The notes below the pieces were generated by a model, which saw only the letters and a list, made by a program, of their open reading frames with translations, was not told the DNA's origin and ran no database searches. A stretch of 27,382 bases of DNA from assembly GCA_021812785.1 (NCBI GenBank), contig JAKAMR010000028.1, positions 1-27,382 on the forward strand, in the 5' to 3' direction. Position numbers and translations under genes: made by a program. Of this stretch, positions 1-7,474 are shown piece by piece. This stretch comes from Nitrospirota bacterium (GTDB lineage Bacteria > Nitrospirota > Thermodesulfovibrionia > Thermodesulfovibrionales > JdFR-88). Positions within the stretch are counted from its first letter, which is position 1, and each line of letters begins with the position of its first letter.

Positions 1-628
1 CCGCATAGGCCAGGTCATGCACCACTATCAGGTTGTTCTCCTTTGCGAAGTCCACCACGTCCTGGAAAAACCCGGTACCCTCCACCACCGCCGTCGTGGG
101 GTTGTGGGGGAAGTTTATTATCAGCATCTTGGGGCGCGGCCATGTCCTTTTATAGGACTTCTCTATCTCCTGCATGAAGTCCACCCCTTTGCCCACCGTC
201 ACGCTCGTGGTCTCCCCGCCGGCGATGATGACGCTGTAGGGGTGGATGGGATATGCCGGGGAAGGCACCATTACGACATCGCCCGGCTGGATGGTTGCCA
301 GCACGAAATGGGAAAGCCCCTCCTTGGACCCTATGGTCGCCACCGTTTCGGTCTCCGGGTCCAGGTCCACGTCGTAGCGTCTCTTGTACCACTCGGTCAG
401 CGCCACCCTGAGCTGCGTTATGCCCTTCGAGGCCGAATACCTGTGGTTCCTCGGGTTTTTCGATGCCTCGCAGAGCTTGTCTATCACGTGGTCCGGGGAT
501 GCCATATCGGGGTTGCCCATCCCCAGGTCTATGATGTCCTCTCCACGCTTCCTTGCCTCCATCTTAAGCGCGTTCACTATCGCAAACACATATGGTGGGA
601 GCCGCTTTATACGGTTGAACTCATACAT
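1..628 (-). CDS. alaC: AlaC-like alanine/aspartate-family aminotransferase, 3' truncated by window edge
   Basis: This is a PLP-dependent class I/II aminotransferase of about 209 visible residues; the C-terminal half, including the PLP lysine, lies beyond the left edge. The N-terminus [15 protein letters not shown], then [15 protein letters not shown], the Y-S-A-S-K-G-I substrate-loop region and [10 protein letters not shown] closely match the E. coli AlaC subgroup, which makes alanine from pyruvate and glutamate. LL-diaminopimelate aminotransferases are related, so the exact substrate is less certain than the family. The ATG at 628 is preceded by GGAGG about 13 nt upstream and overlaps the lipA stop by 8 nt (ATGTATGA), so the two genes are probably translationally coupled. 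The role is cytoplasmic amino-acid metabolism. Confidence 0.85.
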   Translation of the reverse strand, partial: MYEFNRIKRLPPYVFAIVNALKMEARKRGEDIIDLGMGNPDMASPDHVIDKLCEASKNPRNHRYSASKGITQLRVALTEWYKRRYDVDLDPETETVATIGSKEGLSHFVLATIQPGDVVMVPSPAYPIHPYSVIIAGGETTSVTVGKGVDFMQEIEKSYKRTWPRPKMLIINFPHNPTTAVVEGTGFFQDVVDFAKENNLIVVHDLAYA

Positions 629-1466
629 GCCGGTAATATTCCTCCGCGTTCATTGAACTTCTTACCAGGGGCCCTGAGGCCACGGAAACAAACCCCATAC
701 GAAGGGCCGCCTCCTTCAATTCCTCGAATCTCCCCGGCTCTACGTATTCACTGACCGGCAGGCTTTTTTTTGACGGGCGAAGATACTGTCCTATCGTAAG
801 CATCCTGCAGCCGTGCGCCCTCAGGTCCTCCATCATTCCGACCACCTCGCCGCCGGTTTCGCCAAGCCCCAGCATGAAGCCGGACTTAACCGGTATGCCC
901 GGGGCGGCTGCCGACGCCGCGCCAAGTACAGAAAGGCTCCGTTCATAATCCGCCTGGGGGCGGACAACGGGATAAAGCCTGGGCACGGTCTCAACGTTGT
1001 GGTTAAAAACATCCGGTCCGGCCTCAAGCACGGTGCGGAGGGCCTGCCGGTCTCCCTGGAAATCCGGGGTAAGCACCTCAACCTTCACTCCCGGAACCGC
1101 CTTTTTGACTGCCTTTATGGAAAGCGCAAAATGCCCGGCCCCGCCGTCCGCAAGGTCGTCCCTGGTCACGGAGGTTATAACCACATATTTCAGGCCCATC
1201 AGCCTGGCGGCCTCGGCAAGCCTGGCCGGCTCGCCGTCTGAAAGAGGGGCGGGCTGCGCGGAGTCCACGGAACAGAAACCGCAGTTTCTGGTGCAGCTTG
1301 GCCCCATTATCAGGAAGGTTGCGGCCGGGCGGGAAAAGCATACCCCCATGTTCGGGCACCTTGCCTCTTCGCAGACTGTGTGCAGACCCTGTCTGCGAAG
1401 GAATTTCTTAAGCTCAAGGACGCTTTGGGAAGGGTGCTGCGTCCTGACCCAGTCAGGCAGCCTCAT
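621..1466 (-). CDS. lipA: Lipoyl synthase
   Basis: This is a radical SAM enzyme that inserts two sulfur atoms into protein-bound octanoyl groups to make lipoate for 2-oxoacid dehydrogenases and the glycine cleavage system. Its 281 residues are slightly short but normal for the family. The auxiliary-cluster motif C-x4-C-x5-C is present (C32, C37, C43), followed by the radical SAM motif C58-TRN-C62-GF-C65. The C-terminal [10 protein letters not shown] supplies the conserved serine ligand of the auxiliary cluster. The ATG at 1466 is preceded by AAGGA at suitable spacing. It is followed by the aminotransferase with an 8-nt overlap. No lipB or lplA is in the window. Confidence 0.96.
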   Translation of the reverse strand: MRLPDWVRTQHPSQSVLELKKFLRRQGLHTVCEEARCPNMGVCFSRPAATFLIMGPSCTRNCGFCSVDSAQPAPLSDGEPARLAEAARLMGLKYVVITSVTRDDLADGGAGHFALSIKAVKKAVPGVKVEVLTPDFQGDRQALRTVLEAGPDVFNHNVETVPRLYPVVRPQADYERSLSVLGAASAAAPGIPVKSGFMLGLGETGGEVVGMMEDLRAHGCRMLTIGQYLRPSKKSLPVSEYVEPGRFEELKEAALRMGFVSVASGPLVRSSMNAEEYYRHV

Positions 1467-1602
1467 GTCCTTTATCCATGGCGGCTAAAAAATGCCGCAG
1501 GAAACCAAATGAAGGAGTTTTTTTCATTAAATTAAAAGTTTTTCTTTCCGGCTCGCTCCGCGGCAAGTCAAAAAAACAGCTACATTTACAATAATGGAAC
1601 TT

Positions 1603-2019
1603 TTAAAAGCTTGTCAATTGGGGGGATTTTTTAAGTCCGGGCGGGCTCTTGCGGGCATAGTTGACGGTGACGTTGTAAGCTATGCTTGCATGAGCGGTCC
1701 CGAGCTCCGGGCTCGTGCCTTCACAGCATAGCTCTCCTTTTGCGCTCCTGCCGCCTTTTTTAACTAGCTCTTTTATTACAGGGGAAAGATCAAAGCCGCC
1801 GTTCTCGCATCCCCTTACCATGCACGCCATTTTGAAATAAGCAAAATCGGACGGACAGAAGTTCACGGTCCTTTCCATCAGGAGCTGATGGGACCCATGG
1901 TAATAGGTCATCCGGATGACAATGCCGGACACCTTCGGGAACCGGTCGCGCAGCAGGCCGGCGGCAAGCTTGCTTTTTTTTATCTGCTCCATCTTTGCAA
2001 AATGGTTTTGTCTTATCAA
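1603..2019 (-). CDS. Unrecognised small cysteine-rich protein
   Basis: This is a protein of up to 138 residues that I do not recognise. Two starts are possible. The TTG at 2019 has GGAAGGA 8 nt upstream. The ATG at 1992 (MEQIKKSKLAAG) has only a weak site. Counting from the ATG, cysteines lie at 46, 57, 62, 89 and 90, with FKMACMVRGCENGGFDL in the middle, so a metal or Fe-S site is conceivable but unproven. The N-terminal part (DRFPKVSGIVIRMTYYHGSH) looks like regular alpha/beta sequence. No signal peptide or membrane segment is seen. It lies between csp and lipA on the same strand. The frame stays open for about 50 Lys-rich codons upstream without a start codon. Confidence 0.6.
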   Translation of the reverse strand: MIRQNHFAKMEQIKKSKLAAGLLRDRFPKVSGIVIRMTYYHGSHQLLMERTVNFCPSDFAYFKMACMVRGCENGGFDLSPVIKELVKKGGRSAKGELCCEGTSPELGTAHASIAYNVTVNYARKSPPGLKKSPQLTSF

Positions 2020-2071
2020 GACGGGAGTCCTTCCAGTATCTTTTTTTTGCTTTTTCTTTTTTTCTTTGTTT

Positions 2072-2114
2072 CCGGCCTCCCCCGCTGCGAGGCTGGGAGA
2101 GGCCGGTTTTTTTT
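2072..2114 (+). terminator. Intrinsic-terminator-like hairpin oriented to the plus strand
   Basis: Arms 2072-2079 (CCGGCCTC) and 2099-2106 (GAGGCCGG) pair perfectly and extend inward by a few more pairs. They are followed on the plus strand by eight T (2107-2114). On the minus strand, where all neighbouring genes lie, the stem is followed by A-rich sequence, so it does not look like a terminator for csp. No plus-strand gene is visible upstream of it. Confidence 0.55.
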
Positions 2115-2123
2115 GGGGCTTTT

Positions 2124-2324
2124 TTACTGCTTTACCACGTTTACTGCCTTTGGCCCTTTCGGGCTGCTTTCAACATCGAAGGTGACGCTGTCGCCTTCTG
2201 CAAGCGTCTTGAAGCCGTCGCCTTTTATCGATGAGAAGTGGACAAAATAATCCTGGCCGTCTTTGCTCGTTATAAAGCCAAAACCCTTGGATTCATTGAA
2301 CCACTTTACGGTTCCTTCAGCCAT
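2124..2324 (-). CDS. CspA-family cold-shock protein
   Basis: This is a 66-residue single cold-shock domain, the normal length for the family. It binds single-stranded RNA or DNA and acts as an RNA chaperone. RNP1 is visible as KGFGFI and RNP2 as DYFVHFSSI, after the usual [18 protein letters not shown] start. The ATG at 2324 is preceded by GGAAGGAGGT with 6-7 nt spacing, a very strong ribosome binding site typical of highly expressed csp genes. The gene is first in a minus-strand series leading to lipA. The long untranslated stretch upstream (2325-2749) fits the family's habit of long leaders, but no specific cold-responsive element was identified. Confidence 0.96.
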   Translation of the reverse strand: MAEGTVKWFNESKGFGFITSKDGQDYFVHFSSIKGDGFKTLAEGDSVTFDVESSPKGPKAVNVVKQ

Positions 2325-2749
2325 TTCTGATACCTCCTTCCGACAAGCAGATTAAAGCTTCAGAAACGGCTGTGGGAAAGGGAAAATCAGAAAGGCTACA
2401 ACCTGAACCTTTTTTGCGGACTTTATAGAGAAACCGGAACATGTGCTTACTTCTGAAACTCCAGTTTTATTATCGCACCGTCTGGCGGCAAAGTCAAACG
2501 GCGGCGCAGGTCCGCACCAGATTTTTTTGCGGGGCTGGTATCTGCCAGTTCCTGGAAAGAAGCGAAGAGCGGACGGATACCGGCGGTCCGCATCCTGACA
2601 AGGGGTTGATATTCGCCCTTACCGGCAACTAAACAGGGCCGTCCGCTTGCGCCCGGAACCGCGCGCTGAACGGAAGGAGCAGGCAGATACACCGCCGTGC
2701 ACCGCAAATCTGACGCAGGCCCCGCTTTCTGTCATAATAAAAGACTGAA
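2325..2749. other. Divergent intergenic region between csp and mnmG
   Basis: These 425 bases lie between two divergent genes. On the minus strand a possible -10 (TATAAA, around 2422-2427) could serve csp, but no good -35 is seen. A 6-bp inverted repeat GCGGAC/GTCCGC lies near 2570-2592. Open frames on both strands here have no convincing composition or start site, so no gene is called. No tRNA or riboswitch was recognised. Confidence 0.5.
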
Positions 2750-4717
2750 ATGGACACTTCCTTTGAATATGACGTTATCGTGATAGGCGCTGGACACGCC
2801 GGCTGCGAGGCCGCGCTGGCCGCTGCCCGCATGGGTGCGAGGACCTGTCTTTTTACGCTCACCCTGGACAATATAGCCCAGCTTTCCTGCAACCCCGCGA
2901 TTGGGGGACTGGCCAAGGGCCACCTGGTGCGGGAGATAGACGCCCTGGGGGGCGAGATGGGCAGGATATCTGACGCGGCCTGCATTCAAAGCCGCGTACT
3001 GAACCGCTCAAAAGGCCCGGCAGTCTGGTCTTTGAGACACCAGGCGGACAGGCTCCTCTACAAGCTTGCCATGCGGAAAACGATAGAGTCAGTTCCCGGG
3101 CTGCATGTCAAACAGGCCATGGCTGAAAGCCTGATAGTGGAGGACGGCAGGGTCCGCGGCATCCGGACCGCCCTTGGCGTCTCATGCATGGCAAAGGCGG
3201 TGATTGTAACGACCGGGACCTTTTTAAAGGGCCTTATCCACATAGGGACGGAGTCGCACGAGGCAGGCAGGGCGGGAGAGTTCCCGTCTGTCGGCCTCTC
3301 CGATTCCCTGCGCGGCCTGGGGCTGCGAATGGGCAGGCTCAAGACCGGGACACCTCCCAGGATAGACGCTAACACCATAGACTTTTCCCGCATGGCAGCG
3401 CAGCCTGGCGAGGACCCGCCTGTGGCCTTTTCGTTCCGGGGCGGGGGCATCTCCAACCCGCAGCTGCCTTGCTATATAACGTACACCGGGGACGAGACAA
3501 AAAAGAAGATACTCCAGAGCCTGGACCGCTCCCCCCTGTACTCCGGCCGGATAAAGGGGACCGGCCCACGATACTGCCCCTCGGTTGAGGACAAGGTGGT
3601 CCGCTTTCCGGAAAAGACACGCCACCAGGTGTTCCTGGAGCCCGAGGGACTGCACACCTCCGAATATTACGCAAACGGGATATCCACCAGCCTGCCCTTC
3701 GACGTCCAGATAGAGCTGGTGAGGAGCATCCCCGGCCTTGAGAAGGCGGAGATCATGCGCCCCGGATACGCCATCGAATACGACTACGTCAGCCCGACGG
3801 AGCTGAACCACTCCCTTGAGACCAAAAAGATCGGAGGGCTCTACCTTGCCGGACAGATAAACGGCACCTCGGGCTATGAGGAGGCCGCGGCCCAGGGGCT
3901 GATGGCCGGAATGAACGCCGCGCTCAGGATCAGGGGCCTTGCGCCCCTCGTATTGGCCAGGCACGAGGCCTACATAGGCGTGCTTATAGATGACCTGGTG
4001 ACAAAGGGCACCTCCGAGCCCTACAGGATGTTTACTTCCAGGGCCGAATACAGGCTCCTTCTGAGGCACGACAACGCCGGCATGCGGCTTTGTGAGACAG
4101 GGCATAAGGCAGGGCTCCTTGGCCGGCAGGATTATGAGCGGTTCGCACGGAAAAAGGCCTTTGTCCTTGGCGAGATAAAAAGATTAAAGACGCTCAGGGC
4201 AACCCCCTTGCAGGCAAGCGGGATATTGGATGAGGCCCTTGGGCAGGACCGCCCCGCAGGCAATACCTGCCCCGAAGGGGCGACCCTGGAACAGCTGCTT
4301 AAAAGGCCGGGGGTCACTTACGAGGCCGTAAGCAGGGTTTTTCCTCCGCCGACCGGCGCGCTTTCCCCCGATGCTTGCATGCTCGTGGAAACGGAGATCA
4401 AATATGAAGGCTATATCAAAAACCAGTTCGATGCGGTAAGAAGGCTCAAGTCCTCCGAAGACAGGCCCATACCCGCCTCGATCGACTACAGGAAGGTGCC
4501 GGGGCTTTCAAATGAGCTTGTCTCAAAATTGGAGGAGGTAAGGCCCGTGGACCTCGGGCAGGCCGGCAGGATACCGGGGATGACCCCGGCGGCCCTGATG
4601 CTTTTGATGGTGGCCTCCGCAAGGGAGGCTGCGGGGCCTAAAAAGAAAAAGGCAAAGGAAGGGGCAGCGGAAACGGAAAGAGCAAAAAACAAAAAGCCCG
4701 GCAGGGACGCCCTCTGA
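2750..4717 (+). CDS. mnmG: tRNA uridine-5-carboxymethylaminomethyl modification enzyme MnmG (GidA)
   Basis: This is an FAD-dependent enzyme that, with the GTPase MnmE, installs the cmnm5/nm5 group on wobble U34 of certain tRNAs. The N-terminal dinucleotide fold is clear ([17 protein letters not shown]), followed by [42 protein letters not shown] and NGISTSLP are family signatures. The 655 residues exceed the usual ~620-630 because of a Lys/Ala-rich tail (about the last 27 residues). No clear Shine-Dalgarno precedes the ATG at 2750, but the conserved N-terminus begins right after it. It is followed by rsmG after 10 nt, a classic gidA-gidB arrangement. mnmE is not in the window. Confidence 0.97.
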   Translation: MDTSFEYDVIVIGAGHAGCEAALAAARMGARTCLFTLTLDNIAQLSCNPAIGGLAKGHLVREIDALGGEMGRISDAACIQSRVLNRSKGPAVWSLRHQADRLLYKLAMRKTIESVPGLHVKQAMAESLIVEDGRVRGIRTALGVSCMAKAVIVTTGTFLKGLIHIGTESHEAGRAGEFPSVGLSDSLRGLGLRMGRLKTGTPPRIDANTIDFSRMAAQPGEDPPVAFSFRGGGISNPQLPCYITYTGDETKKKILQSLDRSPLYSGRIKGTGPRYCPSVEDKVVRFPEKTRHQVFLEPEGLHTSEYYANGISTSLPFDVQIELVRSIPGLEKAEIMRPGYAIEYDYVSPTELNHSLETKKIGGLYLAGQINGTSGYEEAAAQGLMAGMNAALRIRGLAPLVLARHEAYIGVLIDDLVTKGTSEPYRMFTSRAEYRLLLRHDNAGMRLCETGHKAGLLGRQDYERFARKKAFVLGEIKRLKTLRATPLQASGILDEALGQDRPAGNTCPEGATLEQLLKRPGVTYEAVSRVFPPPTGALSPDACMLVETEIKYEGYIKNQFDAVRRLKSSEDRPIPASIDYRKVPGLSNELVSKLEEVRPVDLGQAGRIPGMTPAALMLLMVASAREAAGPKKKKAKEGAAETERAKNKKPGRDAL

Positions 4718-4727
4718 TGTCCTCCCC

Positions 4728-5360
4728 TTGAAAGTGAACATGCAAAAAAACGCAGAGCTTCTTGAAAAAGGCGCCGCCCTGATCGGACTGCCGCCGCTTG
4801 CTCAGGAGACAGTGGATAAGTTCATGTTCTATCTCTCTGAGCTAAAAAGATGGAACCGCACCCATAACCTTACCGCCGTCAGGGAGGACAGGGAGATAAT
4901 AATAAAGCATTTCCTGGACTCCGCCATCTATCTTAAGGCGATAGAGGGGCGCGGCAGCAACATAGCGGACATCGGCAGCGGGGCGGGCTTTCCCGGCCTG
5001 GTCCTTAAACTGCTTGACCCCGCACTTTCCGTCACCCTGGTAGAGCCTGCCTGGAAAAAAGCGGTATTCCTCAGGCACATGATACGGGAGATGGGCCTCG
5101 AGAGGGCGGCAGTCGTGGAGAAGAAACTGGAGGACCTGCACGGCATGGCCCCGTTTGATGCAGCCCTTACAAGGGCGCTCTTCAAGGCCGGGGATTTTAT
5201 CCGGCAAGCGGCTGGCATAGTTAAGAAAGGCGGCTTTTTCATCCTGAGCAAGGGGCCTTCGTACGCCTCCGAACTGGCCGGGATAAAGCATGAGGTGCTC
5301 CGGTTCAAGCTCCCTTTTACAGAGGCCGAAAGGTCCGTTATAATCATAATTAATGAATAG
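4728..5360 (+). CDS. rsmG: 16S rRNA (guanine-N7) methyltransferase RsmG (GidB)
   Basis: This is a SAM-dependent methyltransferase that modifies G527 (E. coli numbering) of 16S rRNA. The family signature LKRWNRTHNLTAVRE and the SAM-binding loop ADIGSGAGFPGLVLKLL are present, and the ~210-residue length is normal. The start is uncertain. The TTG at 4728, GTG at 4734 and ATG at 4740 are in frame and none has a strong ribosome binding site; ATG 4740 (MQKNAELLEKG) is equally plausible. It lies 10 nt after mnmG and its stop overlaps the start of a small Cys-rich gene by 8 nt, so the three genes probably form one operon. Confidence 0.95.
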   Translation: MKVNMQKNAELLEKGAALIGLPPLAQETVDKFMFYLSELKRWNRTHNLTAVREDREIIIKHFLDSAIYLKAIEGRGSNIADIGSGAGFPGLVLKLLDPALSVTLVEPAWKKAVFLRHMIREMGLERAAVVEKKLEDLHGMAPFDAALTRALFKAGDFIRQAAGIVKKGGFFILSKGPSYASELAGIKHEVLRFKLPFTEAERSVIIIINE

Positions 5361-5571
5361 AAAAACATCAAAGACGATTCCGTTGAAAAAAAGCCCGGCC
5401 GTCCGCCAGGTGGAAGGGACGGGGCAGGAAAAGCAGAAAAAACCCTCCGCTTTCAAGCCGGTGCGCTCCGTCGGCCAGCCCGGGGCAGGACGGGCCTGCC
5501 TCAATGCGGAATGCCGCCTGAGAAAGCTCGGGTGCGCCGGATTTACCGGGTGTCCCGGCTACACCGCCTGA
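5353..5571 (+). CDS. Small Cys-rich protein coupled to rsmG
   Basis: This is a 72-residue protein that I cannot name. Its ATG lies inside the last codons of rsmG (ATGAATAG overlap), suggesting translational coupling. The N-terminal two thirds are basic and rich in Lys, Pro and Gln, probably disordered. The C-terminal 25 residues carry a tight cysteine array, C49-x4-C54-x6-C61-x5-C67, ending in GFTGCPGYTA. Such spacing could hold zinc or an Fe-S cluster. The ordered C-terminus and the overlap support a real gene, but no function can be given. Confidence 0.6.
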   Translation: MNRKTSKTIPLKKSPAVRQVEGTGQEKQKKPSAFKPVRSVGQPGAGRACLNAECRLRKLGCAGFTGCPGYTA

Positions 5572-5710
5572 TTCACAATTTATTCACAATTCCTTCAAAT
5601 ATTCTTCAAAGCTGGACTTTAAATTAAGAGCATGATGATGGCCATAGACAAAAAAGGTGACTTCCGGATAAAATCCTTTTGTGGACGGGGCCCATGTGGC
5701 CTCACAGTTC

Positions 5711-5769
5711 GCCCCCGGTAACGGGGGCAATGAATGGGAGGGAAAACCCCCTCCCTCCCTCCCATTCAT
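5711..5769. repeat. Two adjacent strong hairpins
   Basis: The first hairpin is GCCCCCG-GTAA-CGGGGGC (5711-5728). Right after it comes a 13-bp perfect stem with arms at 5730-5742 and 5757-5769 and a C-rich loop. Neither is followed by a T tract on either strand, so they are not textbook terminators. They lie between the rsmG operon and the small exported-protein gene and may end the former or process its RNA. The surrounding 5572-5818 stretch holds no convincing gene, only a short direct repeat of TTCACAATT near 5573-5591. Confidence 0.6.
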
Positions 5770-5818
5770 CAAAAACTAAAAAAATCAGAAAACAGCCACA
5801 TATGTTCGAGTTTGCCGG

Positions 5819-6154
5819 ATGCAGAAACTGAAAAGGGCCCTGCTTTTCTCAATTGTTGCCATCATGAGCATTTCAAGCGCCGCATATGCCCAGGAAGTAC
5901 AGGTCAGGAGCCATTTCTTCTTTTTCTATTACGGAAACTGCTGCGGGGCTGCCTACGGGATCTGCAAAAACGTGATGAACGAGCGGCAGGCGGAGCGCGC
6001 CCTTTCGGATTATTTTGCCAAGCGCGGCTATACGGCGGTCATCAAAGGGCAGATAGGCCACCACTTCATTAAGGCAGACATCTTCAGGGGCAAAAGCTAC
6101 GTGGACACCGTCATCCTGGACATGAGGACAGGGAAGATCCGCTCCATCTACTGA
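5819..6154 (+). CDS. Small exported protein with signal peptide, PepSY-like C-terminus
   Basis: This is a 111-residue protein with a clear N-terminal signal peptide: a basic start (MQKLKR), a hydrophobic core, and a likely cleavage after AAYA before QEVQ. The mature part of about 87 residues contains one CC pair plus a further Cys. It ends with a motif of the type V-D-T-V-I-L-D-M-R-T-G-K-I, as in PepSY-like periplasmic domains, where a strand and turn present D-x-R-T-G. No good Shine-Dalgarno is seen before the ATG at 5819, and no in-frame start lies just upstream. It is convergent with the LolC/E gene. The function is unknown; the PepSY resemblance is only by motif. Confidence 0.65.
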   Translation: MQKLKRALLFSIVAIMSISSAAYAQEVQVRSHFFFFYYGNCCGAAYGICKNVMNERQAERALSDYFAKRGYTAVIKGQIGHHFIKADIFRGKSYVDTVILDMRTGKIRSIY

Positions 6155-6158
6155 CCCG

Positions 6159-6180
6159 CTTTTTCGAAAAACAAAAAGGG
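6159..6180. terminator. Possible weak bidirectional terminator
   Basis: In the 33-nt gap between two convergent genes, a 12-bp palindrome TTTTTCGAAAAA (6160-6171) lies within C/A-rich sequence ending in AAAAAGGG. It is AT-rich with a small stem, so it is weak, but its place between convergent stops fits a shared terminator. Confidence 0.3.
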
Positions 6181-6187
6181 TAAAAAA

Positions 6188-7411
6188 CTATTCGTATCTC
6201 AGGGGCTCTATGGGGTCAAGCCTTGCGGCCTGCCATGCCGGGTATATCGTGGCGGAAAACGAGATGGCCATGGCCGCCATGGAAACAAGGACAAAATCCC
6301 TCGGGTTCATCTTCATCGGCAGATGGCTCAGATAATAAACGTCCGCGGGAAGGCTTATTATGTGGTATGTGTTTACCAGATATCCTATCAGATATCCTCC
6401 GGTCACACCCATGACCGTCCCGACAATGCCTATCAGCAGCCCCTGGACCACAAAGATGGCCATTATCCCGCGTTTCGTTGCGCCCATCGCCTTCAGGATG
6501 GCAATCTCCCTCTGCTTCTCAACTACGTTCATCATCAGGGTGCTCACTATGTTGAAGGAGGCCACAAGAATTATGAACGTAAGTATTATGAACATGGTTA
6601 TCTTCTCAAGCGTGAGGGCCGCAAACAGGTTCTTGTTCATCTCGATCCAGTCCCTTGCAAAATAAGGGAACCCAAGACCGCTGTTTAGCGCCTTTCTTAC
6701 CTGAGGGGCCCTATAGATGTCATTAAGCTTCAGCTCTACCCCGGAGATGCCGTTTCCCATGCCGAAAAACTGGGCTGCAGGCTTAAGCCCGGTAATGGCC
6801 AGGTTGTTGTCGTACTCGTACATCCCCATTTCGAATATGCCGTCCACCTGGAAACGGCGTATCCTGGGGAGCATGCCGAACGGGCCTATCTCCCCCATCG
6901 GGGAAAGCACCGTAACGGTGTCGCCCACCATGACGCCAAGTCTGTCTGCAAGCTCGGAGCCTATGACCAGGCCGGGCGGACCTCCCGCAAGCGCCGTGAA
7001 AGAGCCTGCCTTCATGTGGCTGGCGATGTCGGTGACCTTCTGCTCCAGGCGCGGGTCTATGCCCCTTATATACACGCCCTGCGCCGCCTTGCCCGCGGAC
7101 ACCATCACCTGCCCCATGACAAAGGGCGAGGCGGCCGCCACATGCGGCCATTTTTCAAGCTTCTGGAGGAGCCCGCCGTATTTATGGATGGTGCCATCCG
7201 CCGAAAGCACGACAACATGGGCGTTTACGCCAAGGATCTTTTTCTGCAGGTCTTCCCGGAACCCGCTCATCACGGAAAGCACAACGAGAAGGGTCATGAC
7301 GCCAAGGGCGACCCCTCCCACGGACACCACCGTGTTGAAGGATATCCCTTTCTGCTTCTTCTTTGACTTCAGATACCTGAAGGCGATAAACAGGGTGTAA
7401 GGCAAGCGCAT
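6188..7411 (-). CDS. Lipoprotein-releasing ABC transporter permease (LolC/LolE family)
   Basis: This is a 407-residue inner-membrane permease that, with the ATPase LolD, extracts lipoproteins from the inner membrane and hands them to LolA. The start MRLPYTLFIAFRYLKSKKKQ is typical of LolC/E, followed by a first membrane segment (VSVGGVALGVMTLLVVLSVMSGF). A large periplasmic MacB-like domain follows, then three C-terminal membrane segments of the FtsX fold, including QREIAILKAMGAT. I chose the ATG at 7411; the open frame upstream to 7759 runs antisense to the phosphoesterase gene and has no membrane-protein character. LolD is not adjacent, so it must be encoded elsewhere. Whether it acts as LolC, LolE or a homodimeric LolF type cannot be told. 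Confidence 0.93.
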   Translation of the reverse strand: MRLPYTLFIAFRYLKSKKKQKGISFNTVVSVGGVALGVMTLLVVLSVMSGFREDLQKKILGVNAHVVVLSADGTIHKYGGLLQKLEKWPHVAAASPFVMGQVMVSAGKAAQGVYIRGIDPRLEQKVTDIASHMKAGSFTALAGGPPGLVIGSELADRLGVMVGDTVTVLSPMGEIGPFGMLPRIRRFQVDGIFEMGMYEYDNNLAITGLKPAAQFFGMGNGISGVELKLNDIYRAPQVRKALNSGLGFPYFARDWIEMNKNLFAALTLEKITMFIILTFIILVASFNIVSTLMMNVVEKQREIAILKAMGATKRGIMAIFVVQGLLIGIVGTVMGVTGGYLIGYLVNTYHIISLPADVYYLSHLPMKMNPRDFVLVSMAAMAISFSATIYPAWQAARLDPIEPLRYE

Positions 7412-7474
7412 TTTTTTATGATAATCAATCCGGGGGCGTTTTACCACAGGGCTGCGAGGTGATATAAATACATT

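Noticed and set aside
2041..2070. T-rich tract taken alone as a terminator
   Set aside because: No stem precedes it on the plus strand. The real hairpin with a T tract is at 2072-2114.
2441..2707. Small open frames on both strands before mnmG
   Set aside because: There is no ribosome binding site and no protein-like composition, and the frames overlap each other antisense.
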